From Macrotis lagotis (Eukaryota; Chordata; Mammalia; Peramelemorphia; Peramelidae): a DNA stretch of 64,000 nucleotides. The translations under genes were made by a program, and so were the position numbers. Under the pieces are notes generated by a model. That model ran no database searches and was not told where the DNA came from. It was given only the letters and a program-made list of their open reading frames with translations. The stretch covers positions 620,415,156-620,479,155 of the forward strand of contig NC_133666.1 in NCBI RefSeq assembly GCF_037893015.1, written 5' to 3'. Every line of letters starts with the position of its first letter. Position 1 is the first letter of the stretch. Positions 30,418-41,579 of the stretch are shown in pieces.

Positions 30418-30980
30418 ACTCTGGGACTTTCTCCTTTCCCTTTCTGGTGTTGGCAGCCCAAGTGAAGGAGTAGAAATGGCATCTTGCAAGGGGAAGGAAA
30501 AGAAGGAAGAGCAGGTCATCAGTCTTGGACCTCAGATTGAAAAAGGGAGAAAATGTGTTTGGTGTCTGCCATATCTTTGCTTCCTTCAAGGACCCTTTGT
30601 CCATGTGACTGATCTCTCTGGCAAAGAAATCATCTGCCAAGTAACTGGTGGAATGAAAGTCAAGGTTGACAGAGATGAATCTTATCCCTATGCTGCTATG
30701 TTGGCTGCTCAGGATGTTGCCAGGGTTGTAAAGAATTAGGCATCACTGCCCTTCTCATCAAACTTCAAGCAACAAGGGGAAACAGGACTAAGATACCTGG
30801 CTCTGGTGCACAGTCAGACTTGAGAGCCCTGGCACATTCTGGAATGAAGATTGGAAGAGGTGAGGATGTCACTCCAATTCCTTCTGACAGCAATGGCAGA
30901 AAGGGTGGTTGCCATGGTCACTGTCTGTGAATAACATTGCTGGATCATTTTTTGACAATAAAAGTGCACAATGGAAAAAA
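30418..30980 (+). pseudogene. RPS14: RPS14 processed pseudogene (40S ribosomal protein uS11)
   Basis: Intronless copy of the mRNA for ribosomal protein S14 (uS11), a component of the small ribosomal subunit. The ATG is at 30476 and the stop equivalent at 30928-30930; the length matches the 151-residue protein. Preserved pieces include [26 protein letters not shown] and [16 protein letters not shown]. The frame is broken by a +1 near 30545, a compensating -1 near 30590, and a further -1 near 30720. The basic C-terminus is also altered (CHGHCL replacing the arginine-rich end). A pyrimidine-rich 5' leader like a TOP element (from about 30423), an AATAAA at 30957 and a poly(A) run show a full-length cDNA. 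The copy is bounded by aaaagaatagaagtgagg / aaaagaatagaagcaagg (30400-30417, 30981-30998), the hallmark of LINE1-mediated retroposition. It is not expected to be functional. Confidence 0.97.
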
Positions 30981-30998
30981 AAAAGAATAGAAGCAAGG

Positions 30999-31573
30999 GT
31001 TTCCAATAAACATCACACTTGGGAATCCAAATATTTACTGTCTGCACTGAATCCTGAGGTATTTGGTCTGGGAACTCCTCAGTACCTCAAGAGTTGAAGA
31101 TGGAGGCTAGAGTTCAGCAAAAGGAATGATATATTCTCATTGTATGAGTGAAATGTGAGATAAGTTAGAGGTGCATTCTAAAGAGTCAAGCTCACTGCTT
31201 TCTGACCATTCAGAGAAAGATTCACAAGGATTTCTGTCAATGACGGAAAACCTCAGAGATCATCTCAAAAAAAATGTTGGTTAATGTCATCATCATAGAA
31301 GCCAGCCAGACTTTATGCATAATCCATAGCAATAATGACTAAGAAAAATGGAAAGATGCGTGCTGATTACCCAACTTTGAATTAAAGGTCTAAAGTAGAC
31401 CAGTACACTATGCCACAGATGCAAGGTTCCCTAAATTGTTTCCTAGTCAGTCAGTTATTTTTAGTCTTGACTTGTATAAGCGAATACTACCAGATTTCTG
31501 TGCCTGAGGAAGACAAGAAAAAGACTGCTGTCATTATCATGAGTCACAAATTCACTGTTTAACTACCAATGGA
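30999..31573. other. No gene; unassigned
   Basis: No recognised feature between the retrocopy and the next SINE. Confidence 0.4.
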
Positions 31574-31739
31574 GGGGGTGGCTAGGTGGCGCAGTGGATA
31601 GAGCACTGGCCTTGGAGTCAGGAGTACCTGAGTTCAAATCTGACCTCAGACACTTAATAATTACCTAGCCGTGTGGCCTTGGGCAAGCCACTTAACCCCA
31701 TTGCCTTGCAAAACCTAAAAACAAAAAACAAAAAAAAAA
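31574..31739 (+). mobile_element. WSINE1-type SINE
   Basis: TSD aactaccaatgga at 31561-31573 and 31740-31752, with an A-rich tail. Confidence 0.95.
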
Positions 31740-31752
31740 AACTACCAATGGA

Positions 31753-32754
31753 AAGCTAAACCATACAAATAAAGTAATTGAGAGACTGAACAACTTTCCT
31801 ATTTACAAAAATAATCCCCAAGAATAAATGGGGACTCTATCAGGACTATTCACAGAACAACTTATTGCCCATAGGAAAATTAGTTGGACTTTAATAAGCA
31901 AGAGGAGAGAGTTGATCACTACTCCTCTAGAAAAAGACTGAGAAAAGGGCCTTCTACCAGCTGCATAAAAACTTTCTAAGGTACATAAGGGCCTTAAAAG
32001 TGATGTATCTAGTGAAGGAGATTATGGAGATAGGTCAGGAGACCTGAACCCATAGGCAATTCCTTTCTGGTTCAAAACTATTACAGAGACACTTAGTATA
32101 CAGATTCAACAGGTCAAAAAATACTGATAGCCAACTTGGCATGACTGCCAGCTCAAGTCTATAGTGATACTGATGTCAGCCCATATCAACTACTAGCTCA
32201 GGGATAAAAGTAGAAAGATCAGTCAGTGGCAGGAGACATAGGCCTATTAGATCAGTCACTAAGTGAAATTATGGTGTTCCAGGTAAATCAGAAGATAGAG
32301 TTACATATATCTCTTGGTGATAGTTCTAGAAATTATCTATGTGAAATATGCTTTGCCTATAATTGCACATGTTTATTACTGTACATGCAAAGTACTGCAT
32401 GTTTGTTTCTATTTTGCTATTATGTTCTTCCTATATTTTGTGTTTATACTATCATAATGTCTGTTTGTTAAGTGTTGTTTGTGGGTGCTGCATCTTATAG
32501 TTAAGTTGTTTTTATGTGTAGGTCTATTAATATTGTTCCAGCCAGTTAGCTTAGTTAACCATGTTTATTTGTCTTAATTGATTGTGGAGAATTATAAATA
32601 TTCATATACTTTTTAAATGTGCATGTATTATGTCCTATATGTAGTTAGGTATGTTGTTACTGCAGTATCCTCACAGATAATTATACTCTGAAGAGTGCCA
32701 TGTCTGTAGTATGCATATATTGTTAATGTGCATTTGTTGTATTTTAGTTTCAAC
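31753..32754. other. No gene; unassigned, T/G-rich second half
   Basis: 32340-32750 is T/G-rich with many TGTTTAT-like words. The 81-codon frame at 32226-32471 is hydrophobic at its end but has no family resemblance. Confidence 0.4.
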
Positions 32755-33280
32755 AGGTACTTAAGATTAGTTTTCTGGAAAGCCTAGAAAGACTTGCATG
32801 AATTGATGCTGAGTGAAATGAGCAGAACCAGAAGAATATTATATACACTAATAGTAACATTAGATGATGATCAACCGTGATGGACTTATTCATTTCAACA
32901 GAACAATAATCAAAGACAATTTTAAGGAACTTGTGATGCAGAATACCATCCATATCCAGAGAAAGAACTGTGGAGTTTAAAGGAAGACCAAAGCTTATTA
33001 TCTTCAATTTTTAAAAGTTGTCTCATGTATTATATAATTTTGTTATCTCTAATGTTTTCTTCCATTTGGATCTGATTCTTCTTTCACAACACATTCAATT
33101 TTGATCTATGGTTAGCATGGTTACAAATGTAAAGCCTATATCAGATTGTTTTCTGGGGCAGAGGGGGAGGGAAGGGAAAGAGTGAGAAAAATTGTAAAAC
33201 TCAAAACCTTGCAAAAAAACTGATTGGTAAAAACTACTGTTGCATGAGGTTGGAAAAATAAATGAAATATTTATTTAAAA
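32755..33280 (+). mobile_element. LINE1 3' UTR and 3' end
   Basis: 'agcctagaaagacttgcatg', 'gatgctgagtgaaatgagca', 'cagaataccatccatatcca', G-rich block 33160-33180 and end 'aaaataaatgaaatatttat' in order. Confidence 0.87.
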
Positions 33281-33284
33281 AATA

Positions 33285-33440
33285 TTTTGTACTACACCCA
33301 AAGGGCAACAAAAATGAGCATATCCTTTGACCCAGCAATACCACTACTGGGTCTATACCCTGAAGAGATGATGAAAAAGGGTAAAAACATCACTTGTACA
33401 AAAAAGATTCATAGCAGCTCTGTTTGTGGTGGAAAATAAA
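33285..33440 (+). repeat. LINE1 3' UTR piece
   Basis: 'aagggcaacaaaaatgagca', 'cctttgacccagcaatacca', then 'gcagctctgtttgtggtgg'. It is nearly identical to the copy at 8030-8160. Confidence 0.87.
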
Positions 33441-33700
33441 CAATATTTAAAGGAGCAGATAGAATTCTAGCCTAGTATCCCCTCCTTCTGAGGACAGCAG
33501 AGTGATGGCCTCTGGCCTCAATTTCTTGCTTTCCCTCCTGTCAAATATGAAAATATACCTTAGAGTTAGATGGAAAGAGAAGAGGACTAGAGATGTCTAC
33601 TCTGCTTTTGTTACAGCCACACCACAAAAACTGACCTTGCTATTTACATAGGGCCTTCTTTCCTACAATTAAAATATTAACCCAAAACTCTACAGAACAT
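33441..33700. other. No recognised feature
   Basis: Unassigned, no gene. Confidence 0.4.
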
Positions 33701-34000
33701 AAAAGAACAATACATTTATTTCTTAAAATTATCCCTTATGTTTTTCTTTTTTTATCTCATGGTTTTCTTTCCTATCCCTTAATCCTAATTCCTCATCCAA
33801 AAAATGACCAATCATTAAATATGTTAAACACAAATGTATATGTACAATCTTTAACAGACTGTTCATCACTTGAGGGGAGTGGGGTGAGAATCAAGGGTGG
33901 AAGGAAATTTTGTAACTTAAAAATATGCATATGCATGTGGATGAAGGTTGAAAAACTTTCATAACATGTAATGGGAAAAATAAAATGTCAATTGAAAAAA
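33701..34000 (+). repeat. LINE1 3' terminal fragment, diverged
   Basis: 'ttatgtttttctttttttatctcatgg'-type T-rich text, then 'ttaaatatgttaaacacaaa', 'ggaaattttgtaacttaaaa' and 'gtaatgggaaaaataaaatg'. Confidence 0.7.
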
Positions 34001-34234
34001 TATCAAGTAGCTGGTATAGTGGAAAGAGTAGTACACCTGGAATCAGGAAAACTTGGACCACTAAAAAATATTCAAACATGTAAGGATAATATTCAATAAT
34101 ACCAAAGACACAAACTATTAGTGTGAATAATACTGGAATTTTTAATTATAACTTTCAGGTAGTCCCAAATTTTTATATTGTCTCTCCTTAATCTGTTCTT
34201 TAGATTAGCAATTTTTTGAGCTATTTCACAGAAT

Positions 34235-34889
34235 ATAATAGAATTGCTGGAAAAGCTGGAAAGCAACCTAGCAGAAATTCAATTCAGACTTTGGTTTTAT
34301 ATGATATAACACACCCAATTCCAAATGGTTAAATCACCAAAATAAAAGGTAACTTTTTTTTTATTATAGGAAAAAAACATAGGCAAGAGGAGAATTCTTT
34401 TTTTTTTTTAGGTTTTTGCAAGGCAAATGGGGTTAAGTGGATTGCCCAAGGCCACACAGCTAGGTAATTATTAAGTGTCTGAGACCAGATTTGAACCCAG
34501 GTACTCCTGACTCCAAGGCTGGTGCTTTATCCATTATGCCACCCAGCCACCCCAAGAGGAGAATTCTTAACTAAATAAAGGATAAAGGTAATCATAGAAG
34601 ATAAAACAAACAATTTTTATTAAGTAAAATTGGAAAGGTTTTGTTCAAGCAAAGTAAGTGCTTTTGGAAGGAAAAGGGAAATAAAGTAGGAAAATCTTCA
34701 CAGCAGATTTCTATAAAAAAGGTTGAATATCTAGAAAATATAAATAATTGATAAGAATTTATAAGAAAAAAATCAATTCTATAACAAAAAAACATGAAAA
34801 AGAATATGATTAGGCAATGCTCAAATGAAGAAGCTGGAAGTATCTACAACCAAATGAATATGAATAACTACATGAAAAGATATAAAAAG
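34235..34889 (+). repeat. LINE1 ORF2 C-terminus/3' region with SINE
   Basis: 'gaattgctggaaaagctgga' and later 'gataaaacaaacaatttttattaag' type text, 'ccatatgaa'-like block near 34870. It matches the ORF2 end seen at 63290-63750. It abuts the 5' end of the next LINE1. Confidence 0.65.
34400..34552 (-). mobile_element. WSINE1-type SINE, reverse
   Basis: Perfect 16-bp TSD caagaggagaattctt at 34384-34399 and 34553-34568. Confidence 0.96.
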
Positions 34890-35179
34890 AAATTGAGGGA
34901 GGATTCTGGGAAGATGGCAAAGTAGGTCAAAAAATTCCAGACTCTCTAAACTCTCCTCCACAAACAAGAAAGAACTCTGTCCAAAGTGAAGGACAAAAAT
35001 AACATGGTGCAAAGCAGTTGTTTTCCTAAGACCATTCCTCAGACACAACGTTGCCTGATTATAATAATAAACTGTTAAAAATAAAACAATATAAAAATAA
35101 AAATGACTAAGCAAAGGAGAAAGAACCTGACCCTAGACATGGGATAGAGAAGATCTGGGTTCATATTTAGAGGAAGACA

Positions 35180-36480
35180 GTAAAGTAAAAAGAAAAAAGT
35201 CACTTCTACCCCAAAGAGGAACATCAAATTGTCAGAAGCCCAAAAAGAGTTCTTGGAAGAACTTAAAAAGGACTTCAAAAATCAAGGAAGAGAGAGAAGA
35301 AAGAGGAAAAAAAAATAAGAGCAATCCAGGAAAATTATGAAAAAAGAGTCAACCAACTGGAAAAAGAAATACAATAATTTAAGGAAGAAAATAACTCCTT
35401 GAAAATCAGAATTGGGCAAGGGAAAGTGAATGCCTTTATAAGATATCATTAAATAATAATAATAGAAGGATAAAAATAGAAGAGAATGTGAAATATCTCA
35501 AAAAATTGCTAATCTAAAGAACAGATTAAGTAGAAACAATATAAGAATTGTGAAACTACCTAAAGTTGCAATTTAAAAAAAAAAGAATCTTAATACAATA
35601 TTACAAGAAATTATTAAGAAAAATTGACCTGAAACTGGGAGAGCTCTCCTAAACCCATTCCAAAAATGACAAACTAGATTAGAAGGAACTAGTCCTTAAC
35701 TGGTCAAGAGTAACATAGACTTGACCTTCTCCTTTGCACATGCTCAAAGAGATCTATCTATTCTTGCTCATCAGTATGATGACCAGGGTGGGGAAACATG
35801 TAGGAACCAATTTATCAATTAGATTTGTGACCCCAGTCTATGATTGGCATGAATGGGGCAGGAGCAAAGTCTTTCAAAGTGCATAAAAGAGCTTGTATGT
35901 TGGGGTTTCCCCATCCCTCTATCCCACCATGAGAGAGGTGTGCCATTTTGTTAAGATATCTTATTAAAAAACCATTTTAATCACTCTGGGAAAAAAAAAA
36001 GAAAAGGAAAAAAAATTGACCTGAAATTCTAGAAGAAAAGGGAAAAGTAGAAATAGAAAAAAAAAAAGCATTAATCACCTCCTGAAAGAGATCCCAGGGT
36101 AAAAATTTACAGGAATATCATAGCCAAGTTTAAGTAGGAAAATTTACAAACAACAATGAAAAAAACCCAATTTAAATACTGCAGCACTACAATCAGTATT
36201 ACACAAGCTCTAGCAGCTTGTTCACTGAAAGACTGTAGGTCTTGGAACAATATTTTTTTTGAGGAGTAAATGAGCTGGGGTTATTACTTATTCAGCAAGA
36301 TTGAAAATAATCCTGAACAACAACAAATGGACATATTATTAACCATAAGAATGTCAGATATTTGTAACAAAAAGACCAAAACTCAATGGAAATTCAATAC
36401 ACAAGATATAGGAAAAATAAAATTTAAACATTAAAGATCAATTATAAGAGATTGAATAAGGTCAAACTATTAACTTCTTA
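35180..36480 (+). pseudogene. LINE1 ORF1 remnant
   Basis: ORF1 encodes the RNA-binding coiled-coil protein of LINE1. 35240-35420 reads, with breaks, as a charged coiled coil (KEFLEELKKDFKNQGRERR; QENYEKRVNQLEKEIQ). 36110-36210 matches the C-terminal domain seen in the better copy at 59709-59897 ('aggaatatcatagccaagtt', 'caatttaaatactgcagcac'). It is split at 35634/36011 by a retrocopy. Many stops; non-functional. Confidence 0.65.
35635..36010 (+). mobile_element. LTR-like polyadenylated retrocopy inserted in LINE1 ORF1
   Basis: About 355 bp of LTR-like text: a CATAAAAGAGC TATA-like element (35882), pyrimidine-rich start-site-like text around 35905-35930, an ATTAAA signal (about 35963) and, about 25 bp later, a run of A. 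It is bounded by a perfect 16-bp duplication aaaaattgacctgaaa (35619-35634, 36011-36026). Retroviral integration makes 4-6-bp duplications, so the long duplication plus poly(A) shows LINE1-mediated insertion of a transcript rather than a true solo LTR. Family unknown; no viral gene is present. Confidence 0.65.
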
Positions 36481-36499
36481 TATGTATTCTCTTTTTGTT

Positions 36500-36633
36500 T
36501 TTGTTTTTTCAAGGCAATGGGGATAAGTTACTTGCCCAAGGTCACACAGCTAGGTAATTATTAAGTGTCTGAGGCTAGGTTTGAACTAAGGTCCTCCTGA
36601 CCCAGGACCAGTGTTCTATGTCAATGTGGCTGC
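36500..36633 (-). mobile_element. WSINE1-type SINE, reverse, damaged 5' end
   Basis: The tail and body are clear. The head is rearranged ('gttctatgtcaatgtggctg' in place of the usual ctatccactgcgccacctagctg). Confidence 0.82.
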
Positions 36634-36900
36634 CACTATCAGTATTCTTAAGATTGTCATTATTGAATGGTAGTTTGAAAAAAGGGGACTGAGCTGAGTA
36701 TGATTCTAAAAAATAAAACTGATTGGAAAAAAGATAAAAAAGAATAATTATGTCATACAAATGAGGTGTGGAAAGAATTGATAAAAAAAAGAATTGATAG
36801 AGGAAGAGGTGTGGGTGGAGGGAAAGTAGGATGGGCAGAATAAGGAATAGATGGGTAAAGGGAGAGGTCAAGGAAGGGATTCTTTAAAAGGGTATGGACT

Positions 36901-37053
36901 GGGAGGCTAGGTGGCATAGTGGATAGAGCACTGACCCTGGAGTCAGGAGGACATGAGTTCAAATGTGATCTCAGACACTTAATAATTACCTAGCTGTGTG
37001 ACTTTGGGCAAGTCACTTAACCTCATTGCCTTGACAAAAAAAAAGGAAAGGGA
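36901..37053 (+). mobile_element. WSINE1-type SINE
   Basis: TSD aaaagggtatggact / aaaagggtatagact at 36886-36900 and 37054-37068. Confidence 0.94.
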
Positions 37054-37357
37054 AAAGGGTATAGACTAGAAAGATAGTGGTTTGAGGTAAATTAGATCTA
37101 TGAAGGGGATAAGGTAAAAAGAGAGACTGAGAAGGACAATAGTGAGAAAAAATAGGATGAAGGGAAATACACAAATAGTAATTATAACTTTGTATGTGAA
37201 TGGGGTGAAGTCTCCCATAAAAAGGAAATTGATAGCAGAATGGATTAAAAATCAGAATCTACAATGTGTTGTTTACAAAATACACATTTAAAAATGAGAT
37301 ATACACACAGAGTTAAAATAAAAGATTTGATTATCTATTATGCTTCTGTTGATTCTA

Positions 37358-37514
37358 GAGGTTTTTTTTTTTTTTTGCAAGGCAATGGGGGTTAAGTAGC
37401 TTGCCCAAGGCCACAGGGCTAGGTAATTATTAAGTGTCTGAGGCTGGATTTGAACTCAGGTACTTCTGACTCCAGGGCCAGTGCTCTATCCACTGCACCA
37501 CCTAGATGCCCCCT
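37358..37514 (-). mobile_element. WSINE1-type SINE, reverse
   Basis: Perfect 17-bp TSD tgcttctgttgattcta at 37341-37357 and 37515-37531, inside the endonuclease region. Confidence 0.96.
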
Positions 37515-38251
37515 TGCTTCTGTTGATTCTAAAAAAGATCATAATCTCAGGCAAAGTTAAGCTTAAAATAAATTAAAGTTAAAATAGATTTAATTAAAAG
37601 TGAAAAATAGTACAACTACATTATGATAAAAGGTATCATAGACAATGAAACAATATCAATACTGAATCTATATACACCACATACAATAGAATCTAAATTT
37701 TTAAAAGAAAAGTTAAATGAATTAAAGATGGAATTAAAGATGAATAGACTTTTAGATAAGCTAGATATCATTGATTTCTGGAAAGTAGTGAATGGGAATA
37801 GAAGGAATATCCCTTTTTCCTAGTGGAACATGGTACATTTATAGAAATTGACCATGTAGTAGAGCATAAAAATTTTATAGTTAAAAGCAGAAATATTAAA
37901 ATGTATCCTTTTCAAATCACAATGCAATAAAAATTATATTTAGTAAGGAACTATGAAAACAGAATAAAAACTAATTGGAGACTAAACAACCTCATTTTAA
38001 AGAATGAATAAGTTAAAGAATAATCATAGAAACAATCAATAATTTCATTCAAGAGAATGACTATAATGAGACAATACAGCAAAATCTAAAAAAACCTAAA
38101 AAAAATTATGCATTGTGACTATATGGGGTTTGTGCCAGAATGCAAGGATTGTTTAACATAAGGAAAACTACTAATATAATTGATTATATTAATAAAAAAA
38201 TAACAAAATTCAAATGATTATATCAATAGGTACTTGATAAATTATGAAACA

Positions 38252-38409
38252 TTTTTTTTTATTTTTTTTTTTGCAAGGCAATGGGGTTAAATGGCTTGCC
38301 CAAGGCCACACAGCTAGGTAATTATTAAGTGTCTGAGACCAGATTTGAACCCAGGCACTCCTGACTCCAAGGCTGGTGCTTTATCCACTATGCCATCTAG
38401 CCGCCCCCC
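38252..38409 (-). mobile_element. WSINE1-type SINE, reverse, inserted in another SINE's tail
   Basis: Complete copy lying in the T-rich (tail) end of the SINE that follows. 'catttttat' is repeated around it. Confidence 0.88.
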
Positions 38410-38419
38410 CATTTTTATT

Positions 38420-38564
38420 TTTTTATTGTATTTTATTTTAGATTTTTGCAAGGCAATGGGGTTAAGTGGCTTGCCCAAGGCTGCACAGTGTCTGAGGCTG
38501 GATTTGAACTCAGGTACTCCTGACTCCAGGACCAGTGCTCTATCCACTGTGCACCTAGCCACCC
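38420..38564 (-). mobile_element. WSINE1-type SINE, reverse, with small deletion
   Basis: Lacks 'gctaggtaattattaa'. The outer TSD tgaaacattttt is at about 38245 and 38565, enclosing both this copy and the one at 38252. Confidence 0.88.
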
Positions 38565-38671
38565 TGAAACATTTTTATTAAAAACACTTGAAAGTATAGG
38601 TATCCTAAAAAAAAAAGTGAATGAAAGCATAGGTTTGAATGAATTTTTCCTTACCAAAAACCAAATTATTA

Positions 38672-38723
38672 TTTAATATTTAATATTATATTGGAAATTT
38701 AATATTTAATATTATATTGGAAA
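38672..38723. repeat. Two perfect tandem 26-bp units
   Basis: 38672-38697 and 38698-38723 are identical AT-rich units within LINE1 ORF2: a local duplication. Confidence 0.95.
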
Positions 38724-39080
38724 TCCTAGAGGTAGCAATAAAGAAGTTGAAGGAATCAGAATGGGCAATGAGATAATAAAGCTCTCTTTTTTACAAATGA
38801 TATTTGATATCCTTGAAAAATCCTAAAGACTCAACAAAATAGTTAGGTGAAGCAATAAGCCACATAAATCATCAACATTCCTATATATAACCAACAAACC
38901 CCCAAAAAAGAGATAGAAAGACATACCCCTTTTCAAAATAACTCTAGACAGTATAAAATATCTACAAGTACACCTGCCAAAACAAACCCAGGAACTATGA
39001 CACAATTATAAAAAATTTTAATACAAATAAAATCAGATTTAAATAATTGGAGAAATATTAATTGTTCATGGGTGAGTAGA

Positions 39081-39137
39081 TTTTTTTTTTGGCAAGGCAA
39101 TGGGGTTAAGTGGCTTGCCCAAGGCCACATAGCTAGG
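39081..39137 (-). mobile_element. WSINE1-type SINE, reverse, 5'-truncated
   Basis: Only the tail and 3' portion ('ggcaaggcaatggggttaag' to 'acatagctaggca') remain. Confidence 0.85.
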
Positions 39138-40430
39138 CATTTGTTTTTGCTTTTTTAGAGAGTATTTTTGGGGTAGAGTTAATATAATAAAAATAATATT
39201 TCTAAGTTAATTTACTTGTTCAGTGCCATGCAAGTCAAACTACCAAGGAATTATTTTATTGAATTAGAAAAAATGATAACAAAATTTATTTGGAAGCACA
39301 AATGGTAAAGAATATCAAAGGAACTAATGAAAAAAATGTAAAGAAAGGAGGTTTAGCAATACCAGACCTAAAACTATATTATGTGGTAATAATCAAAATT
39401 ATCTAGTACTGGCTAAGAAATAAAAAAGGTAGAACACTTGAACAGAGTAGACATACAATTTACAGCAGCAAACTTGTGTTTGGTAATCTTTTGTTTTACA
39501 AGTGTAAAGACATAAGTTTGGGAAATGTCATTATTTAGTAAAAATTATCCAGAGAGCTAGAAAGCAGTCTTGCAGAAATTAGTCATAGACCAATATCATA
39601 AACCATCTTGTTAAAGATCAAACAATAAAATAGATTCATGACTTAGGGATAAAAGAAAATATATCAAGAAAATTTAAAGAACAGACTTAAGGATAAACTT
39701 ATGGATAAAAGAATAATTTATGAATAAACAAAATAGTATTATGAGCTGTAAAATGAATAATTTTTATTGCATTAAACTAAAAAGGGTTTGTACAAATAAA
39801 ACCAACATAGCAAAGATGATTAAGAAGGAAAGCAGAAAACTAGGGGATGCTTTTATAATTTCTTGTATAAATATCTCATATTTCAAATATATAAAGAACT
39901 TTCAAATCTCTGAGAATATGTATCATTTCCCAATTGATAGATGACCAAAAGAGAAATTTTACACCTATCACACTAACTAAAAATTACAGAAGGAAAAAGT
40001 AACAAATGTTGATGGGGGATGTGGAAAAATTGAGAGGCTTGTTCACCTTTAGTAGAACTGTGAACTAATTCAGCCATTTTGGAGAACAATCTGAAATTAT
40101 AGCCAAAGAGTTATTAAACTACCTATACCCTTTGACCCAACAGGTCCACTATTAGATGTTTCCCATGATGATCAGGGAAAAAGGAAAAAAACCTATGTTC
40201 TCAAATGTTTCCAGCAGTTCTTTTGTGGTGGCAAACAACTAGAAATTGTGGGAATGGAATTTGTGGATCTGTGAACATGATAAGATGCTATAAGAAATGG
40301 TGAGCTCATGCTTTTGAAAAAATATGAAAAGACTTTACATGAAATAATGAAGAGTGAATTGAGCAGAACCAAAAGAATGATGTATACAGTATTATATACC
40401 AGAAAAACTGATTATCTAAGTGAAATGCAT

Positions 40431-40855
40431 GGATACTCCAAATTACTATTGATTAGAAAAATGTAAATTAAAACTGCTCTGGGGTATCACCTCAAACTTA
40501 TCAGGTTGGAATGAAGATAAGGAAAGTGATAATGTTGGAGGGGAATGTGGAAAAATAGATACATTAATTGCATTGTTCTTGAAGTTGTGAACTAGTTTAA
40601 TCATTCTGCAGAACAATTTGGAATTATACCCAAAGAGCTATAAAAGTGTAAATACCCTTTGAGTCAGCAATGCCATTAAGTCTATATCACAAATAGCTCA
40701 AAGAAAAGGGGAAAAAAATATTTATAACAGTTCTTAGTGATGGCCAAGAACTGAAAATTGAGGATATCATCAGCTGGAGAATGGCTGTACAAGTTTAAAA
40801 AAATACATATTAATAATAAATTTTATATAAAATAAAACAAAAGATTAAACAGGGA
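40431..40855 (+). repeat. Second LINE1 3' UTR copy in tandem
   Basis: Repeats the 3' region: 'ctattgattagaaaaatgta', 'gggtatcacctcaaacttat', 'gaattatacccaaagagc', 'ggccaagaactgaaaattga'. It is an independent, more diverged copy than the preceding one. Confidence 0.8.
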
Positions 40856-41339
40856 ATGACTTCATCCCTGTTTTCTTTTAACTCTCCTTGTGCATGATAA
40901 AATTTGGAAGGGCTGTGAAAGGATTGACTCTTCATTCTGACAGCCTGGTGACTACTTTTCATATGGCAGCTAGAACAAGGGGCCTAAGTTTAATGAGCTC
41001 AAACATGAATTTAGTTGTGTCAAACTTTGTTACTTTGCCTGATCATAGGGGTCTGAACATTGATCTTGAGATAGACACAGCTAGGCTTTGACATAATCTA
41101 AATCTGGTGTATTTGAGAGGTCTGGAGGTTCTGGTCCTCTGTTGATCCTAGTTAGAATCTGGGAGGTGTCCCTGGCAACTACTTTCTTGCTTCTTAGAGA
41201 AAATGACTACTGGATGGTAGAGCCCCAAGCACTGGCCTGTCTTGCCAGAAGACATGATCTTGTGGAGAATTGTTTGCACAATGCAAAACTGAGATAAAAT
41301 TCAAAATGCATATTCAGCAATCCTGTAAACAGCTTCATG
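40856..41339. other. No gene; unassigned
   Basis: The 67-codon frame at 40888-41091 shows no motif I recognise. No repeat is evident. Confidence 0.35.
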
Positions 41340-41465
41340 TTTTAGGAAAAAACAAGTGGTGAAGTACATAGAGCACTGACCCTGGAGTCAGGAGAACTTG
41401 AGTTCAAATTTGACCTCAGATATTTACAAATTGTGGGACGGACCCTGGACAAGTCATTTAACTGA
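41340..41465 (+). repeat. Older WSINE/Mar-type SINE, forward
   Basis: 'gtggtgaagtacatagagca', 'gagttcaaatttgacctcag' and 'ggacaagtcatttaactgag'. It is followed by a (GA)n tract (41464-41490) instead of the normal tail. Confidence 0.75.
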
Positions 41466-41579
41466 GAGAGAGAAGAGAGAGAGAGAGAATGAGAATCTTT
41501 TTCTTTTTGTTTATATTTGTGTCCACAGAGATTACTTAGCACAGTATCTCCATGGAGCCTGATACATAATGAGTTTTTA

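Larger units (their letters stand above)
37100..39930 (+). pseudogene. LINE1 ORF2 remnant (endonuclease and reverse transcriptase)
   Basis: ORF2 nicks the target and copies LINE1 RNA into it. Endonuclease text is visible at 37190-37870: VNGVKSPIKRKLIAEWIKNQ-like (37198-37260), an open run at 37623-37823 containing NLYTPHTIESKFLKEKLNEL, then 'gaccatgtagtagagcataaaa' (IDHVVEHK, about 37845). RT text: 'gaatgcaaggattgtttaac' (38137) and 'atcaataggtacttgataaa' (38222; near the first catalytic aspartate). The thumb/C-terminus is at 39240-39450 (KKGGLAIPDLKLYYVV). A large part of the RT core, including the FADD box, is not seen. The five SINE copies within these limits add further breaks. Confidence 0.75.
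34890..40430 (+). mobile_element. Nearly full-length, decayed LINE1 carrying several insertions
   Basis: Segments appear in the right LINE1 order on one strand: a 5' UTR-like start 'ggattctgggaagatggc' (34901), an ORF1 region (about 35180-36480), an inter-ORF stretch (36640-37080), ORF2 endonuclease (37100-38060), reverse-transcriptase parts (38100-39420), ORF2 C-terminus (39540-39930) and 3' UTR (39940-40430). It is interrupted by an LTR-like retrocopy and SINEs at 36500, 36901, 37358, 38252, 38420 and 39081. Part of the RT is missing at about 38090. Both frames are dead. Confidence 0.75.

Noticed and set aside
32226..32471. 81-codon frame with a cysteine/tyrosine-rich hydrophobic end
   Set aside because: No recognised family and the T/G-rich DNA readily gives such peptides.
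35882..35968. LTR-like signals as evidence of an intact endogenous retrovirus
   Set aside because: No internal viral genes, primer-binding site or second LTR is present, and the duplication length fits LINE1-mediated insertion.
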